The notes below the pieces were generated by a model. That model saw nothing but the letters and a program-made list of their open reading frames with translations. It had not been told where the DNA came from and made no database searches. Below, piece after piece: positions 15,437 through 25,200 of a stretch of DNA of 64,000 bases (positions within the stretch are counted from its first letter, which is position 1; each line of letters begins with the position of its first letter). This DNA is from Clostridia bacterium (GTDB taxonomy: Bacteria > Bacillota_A > Clostridia > Christensenellales > Aristaeellaceae), in NCBI GenBank assembly GCA_017620455.1, contig JAFZQK010000025.1, forward strand, positions 1 to 64,000, written 5' to 3'. The position numbers and the translations under genes were made by a program.

Positions 15437-16627
15437 TTATTTTTCCGCCCGGGTTTTTCTTCGCAGCGCCCGGGCGACGGGGCGCTCGAACAGATAGGTG
15501 ACCAGCGTGGCCCAGGCCAGGGCCGCCGCGAAGCAGACCAGGGTGTAGCGCACCTGCCAGCCGTAATCGCCGTCCCAGGGCGCGTCCATCGCGCTGGGCG
15601 GGAAGCGCCATTTCCGCAGCTGCACCGCGATCAGCTGATGCCAGATATAAAACTGGAAGGAAACGGAGGCCAGGAAACGCATGACGGGATTGCCCAGGAC
15701 GAACCGGAGGGAGGGCAGGCTGCAGGCGGCGCAGACCATGGCGCAGCCGAGCGCCGCGGCCAGGGGGAAACGGTGCACCAGCTGACCGCGCTGGATGGAG
15801 CCGTACAAGTAATTGGAATCGAAGGCCTGGCGCCGGGCGAGCTGCATCAGCTGGCAGACGCAGACGATGAACAGCACGGTAAAGAGCAGCCGCACGCCCC
15901 GGTCCCATTTCTTTCCGCCCAGGCGCTTGCGCAGCGCGGCATACGCGCTGGCGGCGGCGAAGCCGCAGGCGTACACGTCCAGGAAGGCGGGCATCTGATT
16001 GAAGAACATGGAGGGGTCTTCCAGACGGAAAGCGTAATACCGGAAGCCGAAGGCGGCCAGCGTCATGCAAAGGAAGGTGACGGCGGGCTTTTTTCGGAAC
16101 GCCAGGGCCAGGAAGGGGAAGATGAGATAGAACTGCATCTCCACCGCCACCGTCCACAGCGCGCCGTTGGAAGGCGAGGAAAAATACGTGTCCTGAAACA
16201 GGGTCTGGGTGAAGGTGAGGTGGGTCAGGATGTCCTTGACGGCGAAGGAAGGGTCCGGATATTTCCCCTGGAGGACGCAGATAACGAAGATCGGCAGGAT
16301 GCACAGCAGGTACGAGGGCAGGATGCGGATCAGCCGACGCTTGTAGAACGCCAGGATGGAAGGGGCCTTGCCGCCGGAGGCATAGGGCAGATACAGCAGA
16401 AAGCCGGACAGGAGCAGCATCCCGTCCACCCAGAGATAGCCGGAGTACAGCAAATAATCCAGCCTGCCGATCCACGGCAGACTGGGAACCAGCCAGCCCT
16501 GCTGCTGGCAGATATGGAACCAGCCCACCAGCAGGATCATCAGCGCCCGGATCCCGTCCAGCACGTCGATGTGCTTTTCATCCGGCGGCAGGGAATAGGC
16601 GCGGAGGCGAAGGGTCACGTTTTCCAT
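15437..16627 (-). CDS. Membrane acyltransferase, acyltransferase-3 family
   Basis: A 396-residue polytopic protein with about ten membrane spans, of the family that O-acetylates peptidoglycan, exopolysaccharide or antibiotic sugars. The N-terminus has the signature DVLDGIRALMILLVGWFHICQ with the catalytic-type histidine, followed by FYKRRLIRILPSYLL; NGALWTVAVEMQFYLIFPF fits the conserved second block. The start follows GGAGA by seven bases. It lies 19 bases downstream of the large TPR-type gene and is the last gene of this operon, suggesting a shared envelope role. Confidence 0.87.
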   Translation of the reverse strand: MENVTLRLRAYSLPPDEKHIDVLDGIRALMILLVGWFHICQQQGWLVPSLPWIGRLDYLLYSGYLWVDGMLLLSGFLLYLPYASGGKAPSILAFYKRRLIRILPSYLLCILPIFVICVLQGKYPDPSFAVKDILTHLTFTQTLFQDTYFSSPSNGALWTVAVEMQFYLIFPFLALAFRKKPAVTFLCMTLAAFGFRYYAFRLEDPSMFFNQMPAFLDVYACGFAAASAYAALRKRLGGKKWDRGVRLLFTVLFIVCVCQLMQLARRQAFDSNYLYGSIQRGQLVHRFPLAAALGCAMVCAACSLPSLRFVLGNPVMRFLASVSFQFYIWHQLIAVQLRKWRFPPSAMDAPWDGDYGWQVRYTLVCFAAALAWATLVTYLFERPVARALRRKTRAEK

Positions 16628-16646
16628 GGGTTTCTCTCCAGCCGGG

Positions 16647-19460
16647 TCATTCTTCCGCCCGGGTCATGCGGTAATATACGTTCTGCTTTACCTGCAGCAG
16701 CGTCAGCTTCCCGTCCCCGTGGGAAATTATATTATAGGTATAAACCGTGGTGTCCGGGCTGTCGCCGATGTGGATGGCGAAGGCGGAGGGCACGGTATAA
16801 AAGGCTTCCTTCCCGTCGATCACGCAGGAGCCGTCCTCCCGGAATTCCATGCTGACGCCCTTGGCCGTTTCCCATTTGCCCATGACCTGATACACGGTTT
16901 TTTTGAGCCGCTTGGTGCTCACGTCCTTGTAATCGGGAATCTGCCGGTAATATTTCAGCGCCTCGAAGGGCTGCCTGTCGGCGTACAGGTCGTTGGCGCA
17001 GCGGTAGCAGGCCTCCTGGTATACCCCCGGCAGGTTTTCGTACGCTTCGGGCACGTTATCCTTCGCCAGGGGGGCCAGGATGTCCGCCGCGGTTTTGTAA
17101 TCCTTTTTTTCCATGGCCTCCACCGCGGCGGCGTAGGCGTCGGCGTAATACCGGTCGGCAGCGGCCTGGGCCCGGGCGGAAGCGTCCTGATAATCCCCGG
17201 CCTGGGTGAACAGGGAGGCGGCGCGGCTCAGATCGCCCTGGGCCAGGGCGGTTTCCGCCGCGGCATAGGCGTAAGCCCGGCGTTTTGCGTCCGCGTCCTG
17301 ATAGCCGGAGACGGTTTCAAACAATGCCAGGGCGGTTTCCATATCGCCCGCCTGGGCGGACTGCTCCGCCCGGGCATAAATGCAGCCGCGCAGCTGATCG
17401 GCGGCGTCGCCGTATTCCCCCAACGCCTCGTAGATGGTCTGGGCGCCTTCCAGGTCCCCCGCTTCCTTCAGCCTTCCCGCCAGGAGATAGCGGGCCTCGG
17501 AGAGCTGCTCCTGGGCGGACTGATAATCCCCCAGGGCGGAGAACAGCTCCACCGCCTCTTCGTATTTTCCTTCGTTCACCCGCTGCTGGGCCAGGCCGTA
17601 ACGGGCGGCCATCAGGGCGTCTTCGGTATCCGGCCGGCTTTCCAGGGCCGTCAGGATGCCGATGGCGTCCTCCCAGGCCTGGTCCGCCAGCTTCTGCCGG
17701 GCTTCCTCAAAGCGCAGGGCATACAGCAGTTCCGCGGCGTCCTTGTAATCCGGGATGGTTTCCAGCAGGGCAGCGGCCCGCTGGACGTCCCCGGCGTCCC
17801 GGGCCGCGACGGCCGGGCGGTATACGCATTCCAGGCGGGCGCTTTGCGCTTCGGGCAGCCCGGGCGCCAGCTCAAACAGCGCGGCGGCGGCTTCGTATTC
17901 TTCCTGCTCCAGCATGTCCAGGCCCATATGATAATAGCACTGGGCCAGCAGATCCCTGGAATCCTGATAGGCGGGGATCTTTTCCAGGATGCCCGCGGCC
18001 AGGGCCCAGTCGCCCCGCTCGATGGCGTTGACCGCCGGGGTGTACAGGCAGCCGGCGGCTCGGCGGTAGGCGTCGGAATAATCCCCGGCTAAAAGGAAGT
18101 ATTCCGCCGCGGTCTCGTAATCCTGGGATTCGTAGGCCTGATCGCCGGCGGCGTAATACGCCCGCTTCAGCAGGAGGGGGCTGTCCCGGTATTCGTCCAG
18201 CTCCACGAAATAATCCGCCGCGGCCAGGGGATCGCCGTTTTCCAGGGCGTTCACGGCGGGCCGGTACAGGCATTCCAGGGCGTTGGTTTCGGCGTCCTGA
18301 TAGGCGCCCAGGGAAAGGAATTTTTCCCGGGCGTCGGCATAACTGCCTTTTTCCATCAGGCTTTCAGCCCAGCAGTACCGGGCCAGGCGGGCCTTCTCCT
18401 CCGCGTCGGCATAGCCGGGCACCTGGGCGTAGGCGGCGATGGCCTCCTCCCAGTTTTCGGAGAGGAAGAGCTTTTCGGCGTAAATATAGCGGGCTTCCAG
18501 GGCGCGCTGGGCGCTGTCGCTGTAATCCCCCAGGGCGTCGAAGGCACTCTGCGCGGTGCGCAGGGAGGTAAAGGTGCCGCTGCTCAGGGCGGCGGCGGCG
18601 GCGCGGTAATCGCATTCCAGGGCCATGTCCGCGCTGTCCCGGTAGTCCTTGAGCGCCAGGAACTGCTCCTTGGCGGCGGCGAACTGGCCGTTGTCCAGGG
18701 TGCGGACGGCGGCGCTGTAACGGTAATTGGGGATCAGATGGAAATAGACGCCGTAGCCCGCGGCGCCCAGCAGCACCAGGGCGATCAGCGCGGTGAAAAG
18801 CAGCCGGCAGACCCGGCGGCGCTTTTTTTTCTTCGCCTCCAGGGCCTGGGCGGCGCGGCGGGCCTCTTCCCGGTCCTGCCGCTGCTTTTCCTCCAGGGCG
18901 TTCTGCCGGGCGATGAGGATCCTTTCGATGGCGGCTTCGTTGAGCTTGGTGAATATCTCGTGCTTGTCCCGGCGGCAGCGGCGGCATTTATCCTCCCGGG
19001 CGGCGTTGGCCCGGCCGCAGACGCACACCCACACCGCCCCCTGATCGCTGGGGCAGCAGGCGGCGTCCTGGCCGGCCAGCTCCCGCATGATCTGCAGCCG
19101 TTGGCCCTGCAGCAGCGGCGTCGGGCGGTATTCGGCGCTTTCCGCCGCGCCCCGGCGCCACACCGTCCCGTCCGAGAACCATACCTTTTCGATCCACACC
19201 TCCAGGTCCCGGGCGTCGATGCCTTCCTCCAGGTCCGCCGTGGCCTCGAACACGTGCATGGCCGGGGCGGAAAGACTCTGGATGCGCTCCACATGCCGGG
19301 CGTAGGGGCTGCCCTCCGCATCAAAGCACACCACGCAGACCTGCAGGCTGGAAACATCCTTGTCCGACAGGTTATAGATCTGCATGGTCACGCAGGGGTA
19401 TTGGGGGGTGGGCATTTTGCAGTGCCACACCTCCACCGGGCAGCTCAGGTCAATGCGCAT
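16647..19460 (-). CDS. 937-residue membrane protein: zinc ribbon, membrane span and TPR-type repeats
   Basis: Start at 19460 follows GGAGG. Order of parts: an N-terminal beta-rich domain (1-140); a C4 zinc ribbon CVCGRANAAREDKCRRC (about 145-165); a charged helix (EEKQRQDREEARRAA); a single membrane span (about 222-245). Then come roughly 15 imperfect repeats of 35-45 residues built on A.....G.Y..A...F..L.DY.DA, i.e. TPR/Sel1-like helical pairs (250-840), and finally a small beta domain starting MGKWETAKGVSMEFREDGSC that resembles the lipocalin-like or DUF5640-type fold. The ribbon side is presumably cytoplasmic and the repeats outside. Function unknown; it looks like a scaffold linking cytoplasm and envelope. 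Confidence 0.85.
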   Translation of the reverse strand: MRIDLSCPVEVWHCKMPTPQYPCVTMQIYNLSDKDVSSLQVCVVCFDAEGSPYARHVERIQSLSAPAMHVFEATADLEEGIDARDLEVWIEKVWFSDGTVWRRGAAESAEYRPTPLLQGQRLQIMRELAGQDAACCPSDQGAVWVCVCGRANAAREDKCRRCRRDKHEIFTKLNEAAIERILIARQNALEEKQRQDREEARRAAQALEAKKKKRRRVCRLLFTALIALVLLGAAGYGVYFHLIPNYRYSAAVRTLDNGQFAAAKEQFLALKDYRDSADMALECDYRAAAAALSSGTFTSLRTAQSAFDALGDYSDSAQRALEARYIYAEKLFLSENWEEAIAAYAQVPGYADAEEKARLARYCWAESLMEKGSYADAREKFLSLGAYQDAETNALECLYRPAVNALENGDPLAAADYFVELDEYRDSPLLLKRAYYAAGDQAYESQDYETAAEYFLLAGDYSDAYRRAAGCLYTPAVNAIERGDWALAAGILEKIPAYQDSRDLLAQCYYHMGLDMLEQEEYEAAAALFELAPGLPEAQSARLECVYRPAVAARDAGDVQRAAALLETIPDYKDAAELLYALRFEEARQKLADQAWEDAIGILTALESRPDTEDALMAARYGLAQQRVNEGKYEEAVELFSALGDYQSAQEQLSEARYLLAGRLKEAGDLEGAQTIYEALGEYGDAADQLRGCIYARAEQSAQAGDMETALALFETVSGYQDADAKRRAYAYAAAETALAQGDLSRAASLFTQAGDYQDASARAQAAADRYYADAYAAAVEAMEKKDYKTAADILAPLAKDNVPEAYENLPGVYQEACYRCANDLYADRQPFEALKYYRQIPDYKDVSTKRLKKTVYQVMGKWETAKGVSMEFREDGSCVIDGKEAFYTVPSAFAIHIGDSPDTTVYTYNIISHGDGKLTLLQVKQNVYYRMTRAEE

Positions 19461-19528
19461 GGAGCGTACGCCTCCGTCAGCAACGAATGAAGAAAATCAG
19501 GGGAGCAGGCCCTCCCCGGGCGGCCGCG

Positions 19529-20695
19529 TCACCGCAGCAGCAGGCGGGCCTCCTGCAGTTCGCCGTCGGAAAAGGTCATGTACCACACGACGGCGGCTTC
19601 CCCCTCCAGGGGCAGGGAATAGGCGAGGGTGGCGGAATCGGCGGAATAGGACAGACGGCCGTAGCTCGTGCTGCTGCCGTCGCCGTAGAGCATCACTTCG
19701 CCGGCGGACAGAACGGCGTAATCCTCCCGGTAGAACCGGTTGATCACCGTATCCAGATAATCGCCGGGCCGCACCCCGCGGGGGCCTTCAAAATCGGCGT
19801 TGGTGAAGATCAGGCTGTCCGGCCGGAGGAAGGTTTTTTCAGCGGTGTAAAGCAGCTGCACGGAAACGCCGTCCCACTGCATCAGGCGGATCCATTCGCC
19901 GGTGGAATCCTCCGTCCATTCGTCCACATTCGGGGCCCCGAAGGCGGCGAAGGCGCTTTCCGCGGTGAGATCCAGGAAATCAATGCCGGAGAAGGACAGA
20001 TCCTCCCGCTGGAAGGGCGCCAGGGTCGCTCCGTCCTTCGACTGGGGATAGGCGCCGTATTCCCGGTTTTCCTGCATGGCAGCCACGTCGGACAGGGTTT
20101 CCAGGGCTTCCGTTTCCTCCACGATGCGCTGCATGTCCACGATGGAAATGGCGGTCACCGTGCCCTGATCCAGATCATACACGATGCTGCACTCCACCAC
20201 GCCTTCCGAAGACCAGTGCTCCACGGTGTGGCAGACCTGGAGGATGCGCTGGCCGTCCCGCAGGATGTAGCCCACGGTGGCCTCCGGCTTTTCGCCCCGG
20301 ATGTAGAGCGCCGCGTCGTACCGGGTGCCGTACAGGCCGGGATTATCGTTAGGGTAAGCGTCCAGCACGTCCTGGAGGGAGCAGCCCAGATACAGCCCCC
20401 GGGGGTCCTCCTGCCCGGGCAGGATGGCCGCGCCCACGACGGCGGTGCTGTCGGTGAGCTCTTCGTCGGCGATCTGCAGCGCCCCGCCGTCCCACACGGC
20501 CCAGGTGCCGCGCTCGTCGGACTGCACGGCGACGCCGTCGGCGGCCAGGGCTTCCTTCGCCTGGGCCGTCAGATAAATTTCCAGTTCTTCATAGGTCAAC
20601 TCTGCGCTTTCTTCCCGGGGGGCGGTTTCTCCCAGCGCGGGGAAAATGCACAGCAGCATCAGCAGCGCGGTCAGCAGGGCAATCAGCTTTTTCAT
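19529..20695 (-). CDS. Secreted protein of unknown function with two similar lobes
   Basis: A 388-residue exported protein with a signal peptide ending near residue 22 (LLCIFPALGETAP). GLYLGCSLQDVLDAYPND at about 105 and GVRPGDYLDTVINRFYRED at about 315 look like two copies of one unit, which is similar in style to SmpA/OmlA-type helix-strand repeats that sense envelope ligands. There is no lipobox. It sits 16 bases downstream of the nucleoside phosphorylase gene and 68 bases before the TPR-type gene, so all four genes on this strand are probably one transcript. No known family recognised. Confidence 0.7.
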   Translation of the reverse strand: MKKLIALLTALLMLLCIFPALGETAPREESAELTYEELEIYLTAQAKEALAADGVAVQSDERGTWAVWDGGALQIADEELTDSTAVVGAAILPGQEDPRGLYLGCSLQDVLDAYPNDNPGLYGTRYDAALYIRGEKPEATVGYILRDGQRILQVCHTVEHWSSEGVVECSIVYDLDQGTVTAISIVDMQRIVEETEALETLSDVAAMQENREYGAYPQSKDGATLAPFQREDLSFSGIDFLDLTAESAFAAFGAPNVDEWTEDSTGEWIRLMQWDGVSVQLLYTAEKTFLRPDSLIFTNADFEGPRGVRPGDYLDTVINRFYREDYAVLSAGEVMLYGDGSSTSYGRLSYSADSATLAYSLPLEGEAAVVWYMTFSDGELQEARLLLR

Positions 20696-20711
20696 AGCGG
20701 TGATCTCCTTT

Positions 20712-22040
20712 TTATTCGTTCAGGGGCTGCACGCCCTGGGGGGTGATGAGCGCGTATAGCAGCCGCGCCCGGGGCACGGGGACGGGGGAGAAGCTGAGGG
20801 CGGAAAGGATGCTGTCCGCCGCCTCCCGGGCGCTTGCTTCCGTCCGGGGATGCAGCGTGACGATCACGTCGCCCTTCTTCACGAAATCGCCGATGCGCTT
20901 TTCCATCACGAAGCCCACGGCGGGGTCGATCACGTCTTCCTTCTTCACGCGGCCCGCGCCCATGCGCTGGGCGGCCAGGCCCAGGGCGGTGCCGTTCACG
21001 TGGCTGAGATAGCCCTCCTCCCGGGCCAGGACGGGCACGGTGGCGTCGATGTGGGGCAGCAGGGAGATATCGTCGCAGATCCGGGGGTCGCCTCCCTGGG
21101 CGGCGATCATTTCCTTCAGCTTATTCAGGCCCGCGCCGCTGGCGACGGCGTTTTCCAGCCGCGCAAGGGCTTCTTCCTCCGTATCGGCCAGACCGGAGGC
21201 CATCAGCATCCGGGCGCCCAGGAACAGGGACACCTTTTTCAGCGGCCCGCCCGTGCGGCCGGCCAGCACGTCCACGGCCTCCTTCACCTCCAGGGCGTTG
21301 CCCACGTGGCTGCCCAGGGGCTCCTCCATGCCGGACACCACCGCCGTCACGCTGCGCCCCGCCAGGCGGCCGATGTCCACCATGGCCTTCGCCAGCTCCA
21401 CGGAGGCTTCCAGCGTGGGCATCAGCGCGCCGGACCCGGTTTTCACGTCCAGCACGATGGCCTTGGAGCCGCCGGCGAATTTCTTGCTTAAAATACTGGA
21501 TACGATCAGGGGCACGCTGTCCACGGTGGCGGTCACGTCCCGCAAGGCGTAGAGCCGCTTGTCCGCCGGGGCCAGCTGGGCGCTCTGACCCACCACCGCG
21601 CAGCCGATCCTGCGCACGATGGACACGAATTCGTCCTCGGGCAGGGAGGTGCGCATGCCGGGGATGCTCTCCAGCTTATCCACCGTGCCGCCGGTGTGCC
21701 CCAGGCCCCGGCCGCTCATCTTCAGCACCTTGCCCCCGCAGGCGGCCACCAGCGGGGCCAGAATCAGCGTAGTGGTATCGCCCACGCCGCCGGTGGAATG
21801 CTTGTCCACCGGCACGCCGCCCACCTCGGGCTCCAGTAGATCCCCGGACCGGGCCATGGCCATGGTCAGCTGCGCCGTTTCCTCCGGCGTCATGCCGTTC
21901 AGGCGGATGGCCATCAGCAGGGCGGCCAGCTGATAATCCGGGACGGAGCCGTCCGCGGCCCCCCGGACAAAGTATCCGATCTGCTCCGGCGTCAGGGCTT
22001 TTCCCCGTTTCTTGGTTTCCAGGATAGAAAGCATGTCCAT
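20712..22040 (-). CDS. pdp: Pyrimidine-nucleoside phosphorylase
   Basis: A 442-residue enzyme of the thymidine/pyrimidine phosphorylase family, which splits uridine, thymidine and deoxyuridine with phosphate to base and (deoxy)ribose-1-phosphate. The signature DKHSTGGVGDTTTL is at about residues 79-92, with KMSGRGLGHTGGTVDKLES and the domain-movement hinge before DVKTGSGALM. The C-terminal swivelling domain (VMEKRIGDFVKKGDVIVTLHP) is present, so it is full length. The start has GGAAGG nine bases upstream. It is the first gene of the minus-strand operon. Confidence 0.95.
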   Translation of the reverse strand: MDMLSILETKKRGKALTPEQIGYFVRGAADGSVPDYQLAALLMAIRLNGMTPEETAQLTMAMARSGDLLEPEVGGVPVDKHSTGGVGDTTTLILAPLVAACGGKVLKMSGRGLGHTGGTVDKLESIPGMRTSLPEDEFVSIVRRIGCAVVGQSAQLAPADKRLYALRDVTATVDSVPLIVSSILSKKFAGGSKAIVLDVKTGSGALMPTLEASVELAKAMVDIGRLAGRSVTAVVSGMEEPLGSHVGNALEVKEAVDVLAGRTGGPLKKVSLFLGARMLMASGLADTEEEALARLENAVASGAGLNKLKEMIAAQGGDPRICDDISLLPHIDATVPVLAREEGYLSHVNGTALGLAAQRMGAGRVKKEDVIDPAVGFVMEKRIGDFVKKGDVIVTLHPRTEASAREAADSILSALSFSPVPVPRARLLYALITPQGVQPLNE

Positions 22041-22140
22041 TCTGTTAATCCTTCCTTAATATAAAGGTGATACAGGCACAGTATAGCATACTTCTGCGGT
22101 CCCGTAAAGCGAATCGACAAAATATTGCCCCAAATTCGTG

Positions 22141-22180
22141 TAACAAATTTAAGAAAATGCTTGACGGCGTAACAAATGTG
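22141..22180. promoter_or_regulatory. Direct repeat overlapping the SH3-protein promoter
   Basis: GTAACAAATTT near 22140 and GTAACAAATGT near 22170 are 30 bases (about three helical turns) apart, the second within the spacer of the promoter at 22161-22189. The spacing is what a repressor or activator dimer operator would show. This is an inference. Confidence 0.35.
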
Positions 22181-22189
22181 TAATACAAT
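22161..22189 (+). promoter_or_regulatory. SigA-type promoter of the large SH3-repeat gene
   Basis: TTGACG (22161-22166) and TACAAT (22184-22189) with 17-base spacing; the leader to the ATG at 22285 is about 90 bases and contains a short CCGCG/CGCGG stem. Confidence 0.75.
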
Positions 22190-22284
22190 GCAAAAGAAGG
22201 ATTCTATTCTTCTTTTTGCGCGCTCATTTTCCCGCGCTCGACACGCGGGGGTCCAAATACAAGCAGATGGGGTGGAAGGGCTTT

Positions 22285-25200
22285 ATGAAGCAAACAGGCA
22301 TGATGAAACGGTGGATTTCCCTGGTGCTGCTGGCGGCGATGGTGCTGTCGCTGGCGCCCGCTCAGGCGGCGGAAACCGAAAAGGTGCGGATTGGATATAT
22401 CGTCATCCGCAACACCACCACCAATCGGGTGGTGAATTTCCGGCCCAAGCCCGGATCCACGGATTATCTGGATCAGCTGCCCGAATACCGGGTGGTGGAG
22501 ATCCTGGAGGACGCCACCTATAACAAGACCGCCTGGTACAAGGCGAAGCCCTACGGCTCCACTGTGGTGGGCTTCCTGATGGCGGAATTCGTGCAGGAAA
22601 TGAACGACGCGGAACGCGCGGAATGGGAGCTGACCAAGGGCCAGCTGTACCGGCCCGGCATGTCCTCGGTCACGCCTGTTCCTTCGGCGACGCCCACCCC
22701 TACTCCCGGGGTCGTGATCATTTCCGCGCCCACCACCGCGCCCGCCTCGGCGGCGAAGGGATACATCCGTACGGTGCTGGACAAGGTGAACCTGCGCCAG
22801 ACCCCCGGCGGCGTTTCCCTGAATGAAAACAACCAGATCCCCCTGGGCACGGTGCTGGCGTATTACAGCGTGACCCGGTTCGGGGAATTTGACTGGGTGC
22901 AGGTGTATTACGACGGCAAGGCGGGCTATGTGCGGTCCGACTGCTATAAGCTGTGCGACGCCGCGGGCAACCTGCTCTCCGGCGCCAACGGCACCAATAC
23001 CATTAACTATAAAGAAGGCGCCACCTACGGCCGCGTCACCACGGACAACGTCTTCTTCCGCAAGGATACGAACCTCAACGGCGATTTCTGGGCCCGTCTG
23101 CCCGCAGGCTGGGTGCTGGAGGTGCTGGGCACCGAAAAGAAGGGCGACGTCACCTGGTACAAGGTTAAGGGCGGCACCCCCACCAATCCCAGCCGCACCT
23201 ATACCGGCTTCGTTCACGGCAATTTCTTCACCCTGATCGACAACCCCGCCGACTCCACGACCCCCACGTCCCCCGAGAGCAATTACGGATTGATCACCGT
23301 GGACGGCGTGAACCTGCGCCAGACCGCCGGCGGCACGCCCCTGGCCGTGCTTTCGGCCAACACGGTGGTGAATATCTTCGGCAAGCCCGCCGGGAACACG
23401 GCGGACGACTGGTATATCATTGAAACCAACGGCGTGTACGGCTTTGTGCCCGCCACGGCGCTGCGGGTGCTGACCCAGGCGGAGCTGGGCGGCTACACCC
23501 TGCCGCCCGCCCCGGTCACCTCTCCCGGCCCCGCCACCCCGGTCATAGGCTCCGGCTATGTGAAGCTGATCCTGGACAAGGTGAACCTGCGCAAGACCCC
23601 GGGCGGCACCGTGCTGACCCCCCGGGCGGCGGACAAGCTGCCCGTGGGCACCGTGCTGGCCTATACCGCCGGCCCCACCCAGGCGGACAATTACAACTGG
23701 GTGCTGGTGACCTATAACGGCATCACGGGCTATGTGCGGTCCGACTGCTGGACGTACTGCGACGCTTCCGGCGCGCCCGTGCAGGCCCCGACCCCCGCGG
23801 CGACGCCGGCGGCGACTCCCGCCGCCACCCCCGCCGGGCCTTCCGGCAGCACGGTGGTGGGCTATATCAAGCTGGTCAAGGGCGGCGTGAACGTGCGCGT
23901 GAAGCCCTGGGGCACCTCCTACGGCCAGCTGCCGCTGGGCACGGAGCTGCCCTTCTACGGAACGGCGTATTCCGGCGGCTCGGAGCTGTGGTATCTGGTG
24001 TACTCCAATCAGTTTGGCGCCTTCGGCTACGTGCTGGGGGATATGGCCAAGGTCGTCAGCGAAAGCGGCTCCGCCACGCCCACTACCCCGCCCGATACCG
24101 TTGTCACCACCGGGTACGCGGCCACCACGGCTTCCTCCGTGTGGCTGCGGCTCAAGCCCGAACCCAACGCGGAGACTGCCGGCCAGGTGAAGGAAAAGGG
24201 CACCGTGCTGCCCATGACGGGCGCTCCCGTCGCCAACGCCGGGTATCTGTGGTATCCCGTGGTCACGGCGGACGGCACCCGGGCCTATCTCCGGGGCGAC
24301 TTCACATATCAGCTGGCCGACTGGCAGCTGGATGCGTATAAAGCCACGGGCAAGCTGCCTTCGCCCACCCCCGGCGCCGCTTCGCCGCGGCCCGGCAACA
24401 GCAACTACATCACCATCACCGCGGACAAGGTCTGGGTGCGGGAAAAGGCCAGCACCAAGGCCGGCACCCTGGGCCAGGTGAACAAGGGCGCTGTGCTGCC
24501 CTTCACCAAGAAGGAAACCGTGGGCCAGGTCACCTGGTACCGCGTCACCTATAACGGCAAGACCGCCTACATCCACGGCAATTTCGCCCGGGTGCTCACC
24601 AATGCGGAATACGACGCCATGCGCGGCACGCCCACGCCGCCGCCCAACGTGGTGACGCTGGCGCCCGACGCCACGCCCAACACCACGGATCTGAGCAACC
24701 TGGCCATGACCACCAAGGAAAAGGTGATCATCCGCAAGGATCCCTCCATGCAGGGCCGCGAGCTGACCACCGTGCGCGCAGCCGGCACCATGCTGACCTA
24801 CCTGGGCAATTATCAGGCTCCCACCGCCCAGAACCCCTATTACTGGTTCAACATCCGCTACGGCACCATCACCGGCTGGATGCGGGGCGATCTGGTGCGG
24901 GTGCTGACCAGCGCGGAAAAGAAGGCCTACGAGCAGACCGGCAATCCCAGCGCGCCCAAGGAAGCCACTTACCGGACGCTGTCCAAGAACGATACGGGCA
25001 CCGACGTGACCGCCCTGCAGCAGAAGCTGGTGGAAAAGGGCTTCCTCACCGCCGATCAGGTGACCGGCACGTACCTGACCAGCACGGAGACCGCCATCAT
25101 CAACTTCCAGAAGGCCAACGGCCTGACGGTGGACGGCATCGCCGGGGAAAAGACCCAGCACGCCCTGTTCGGCACCGTGCCCGTGGGCACCTATGACGGC

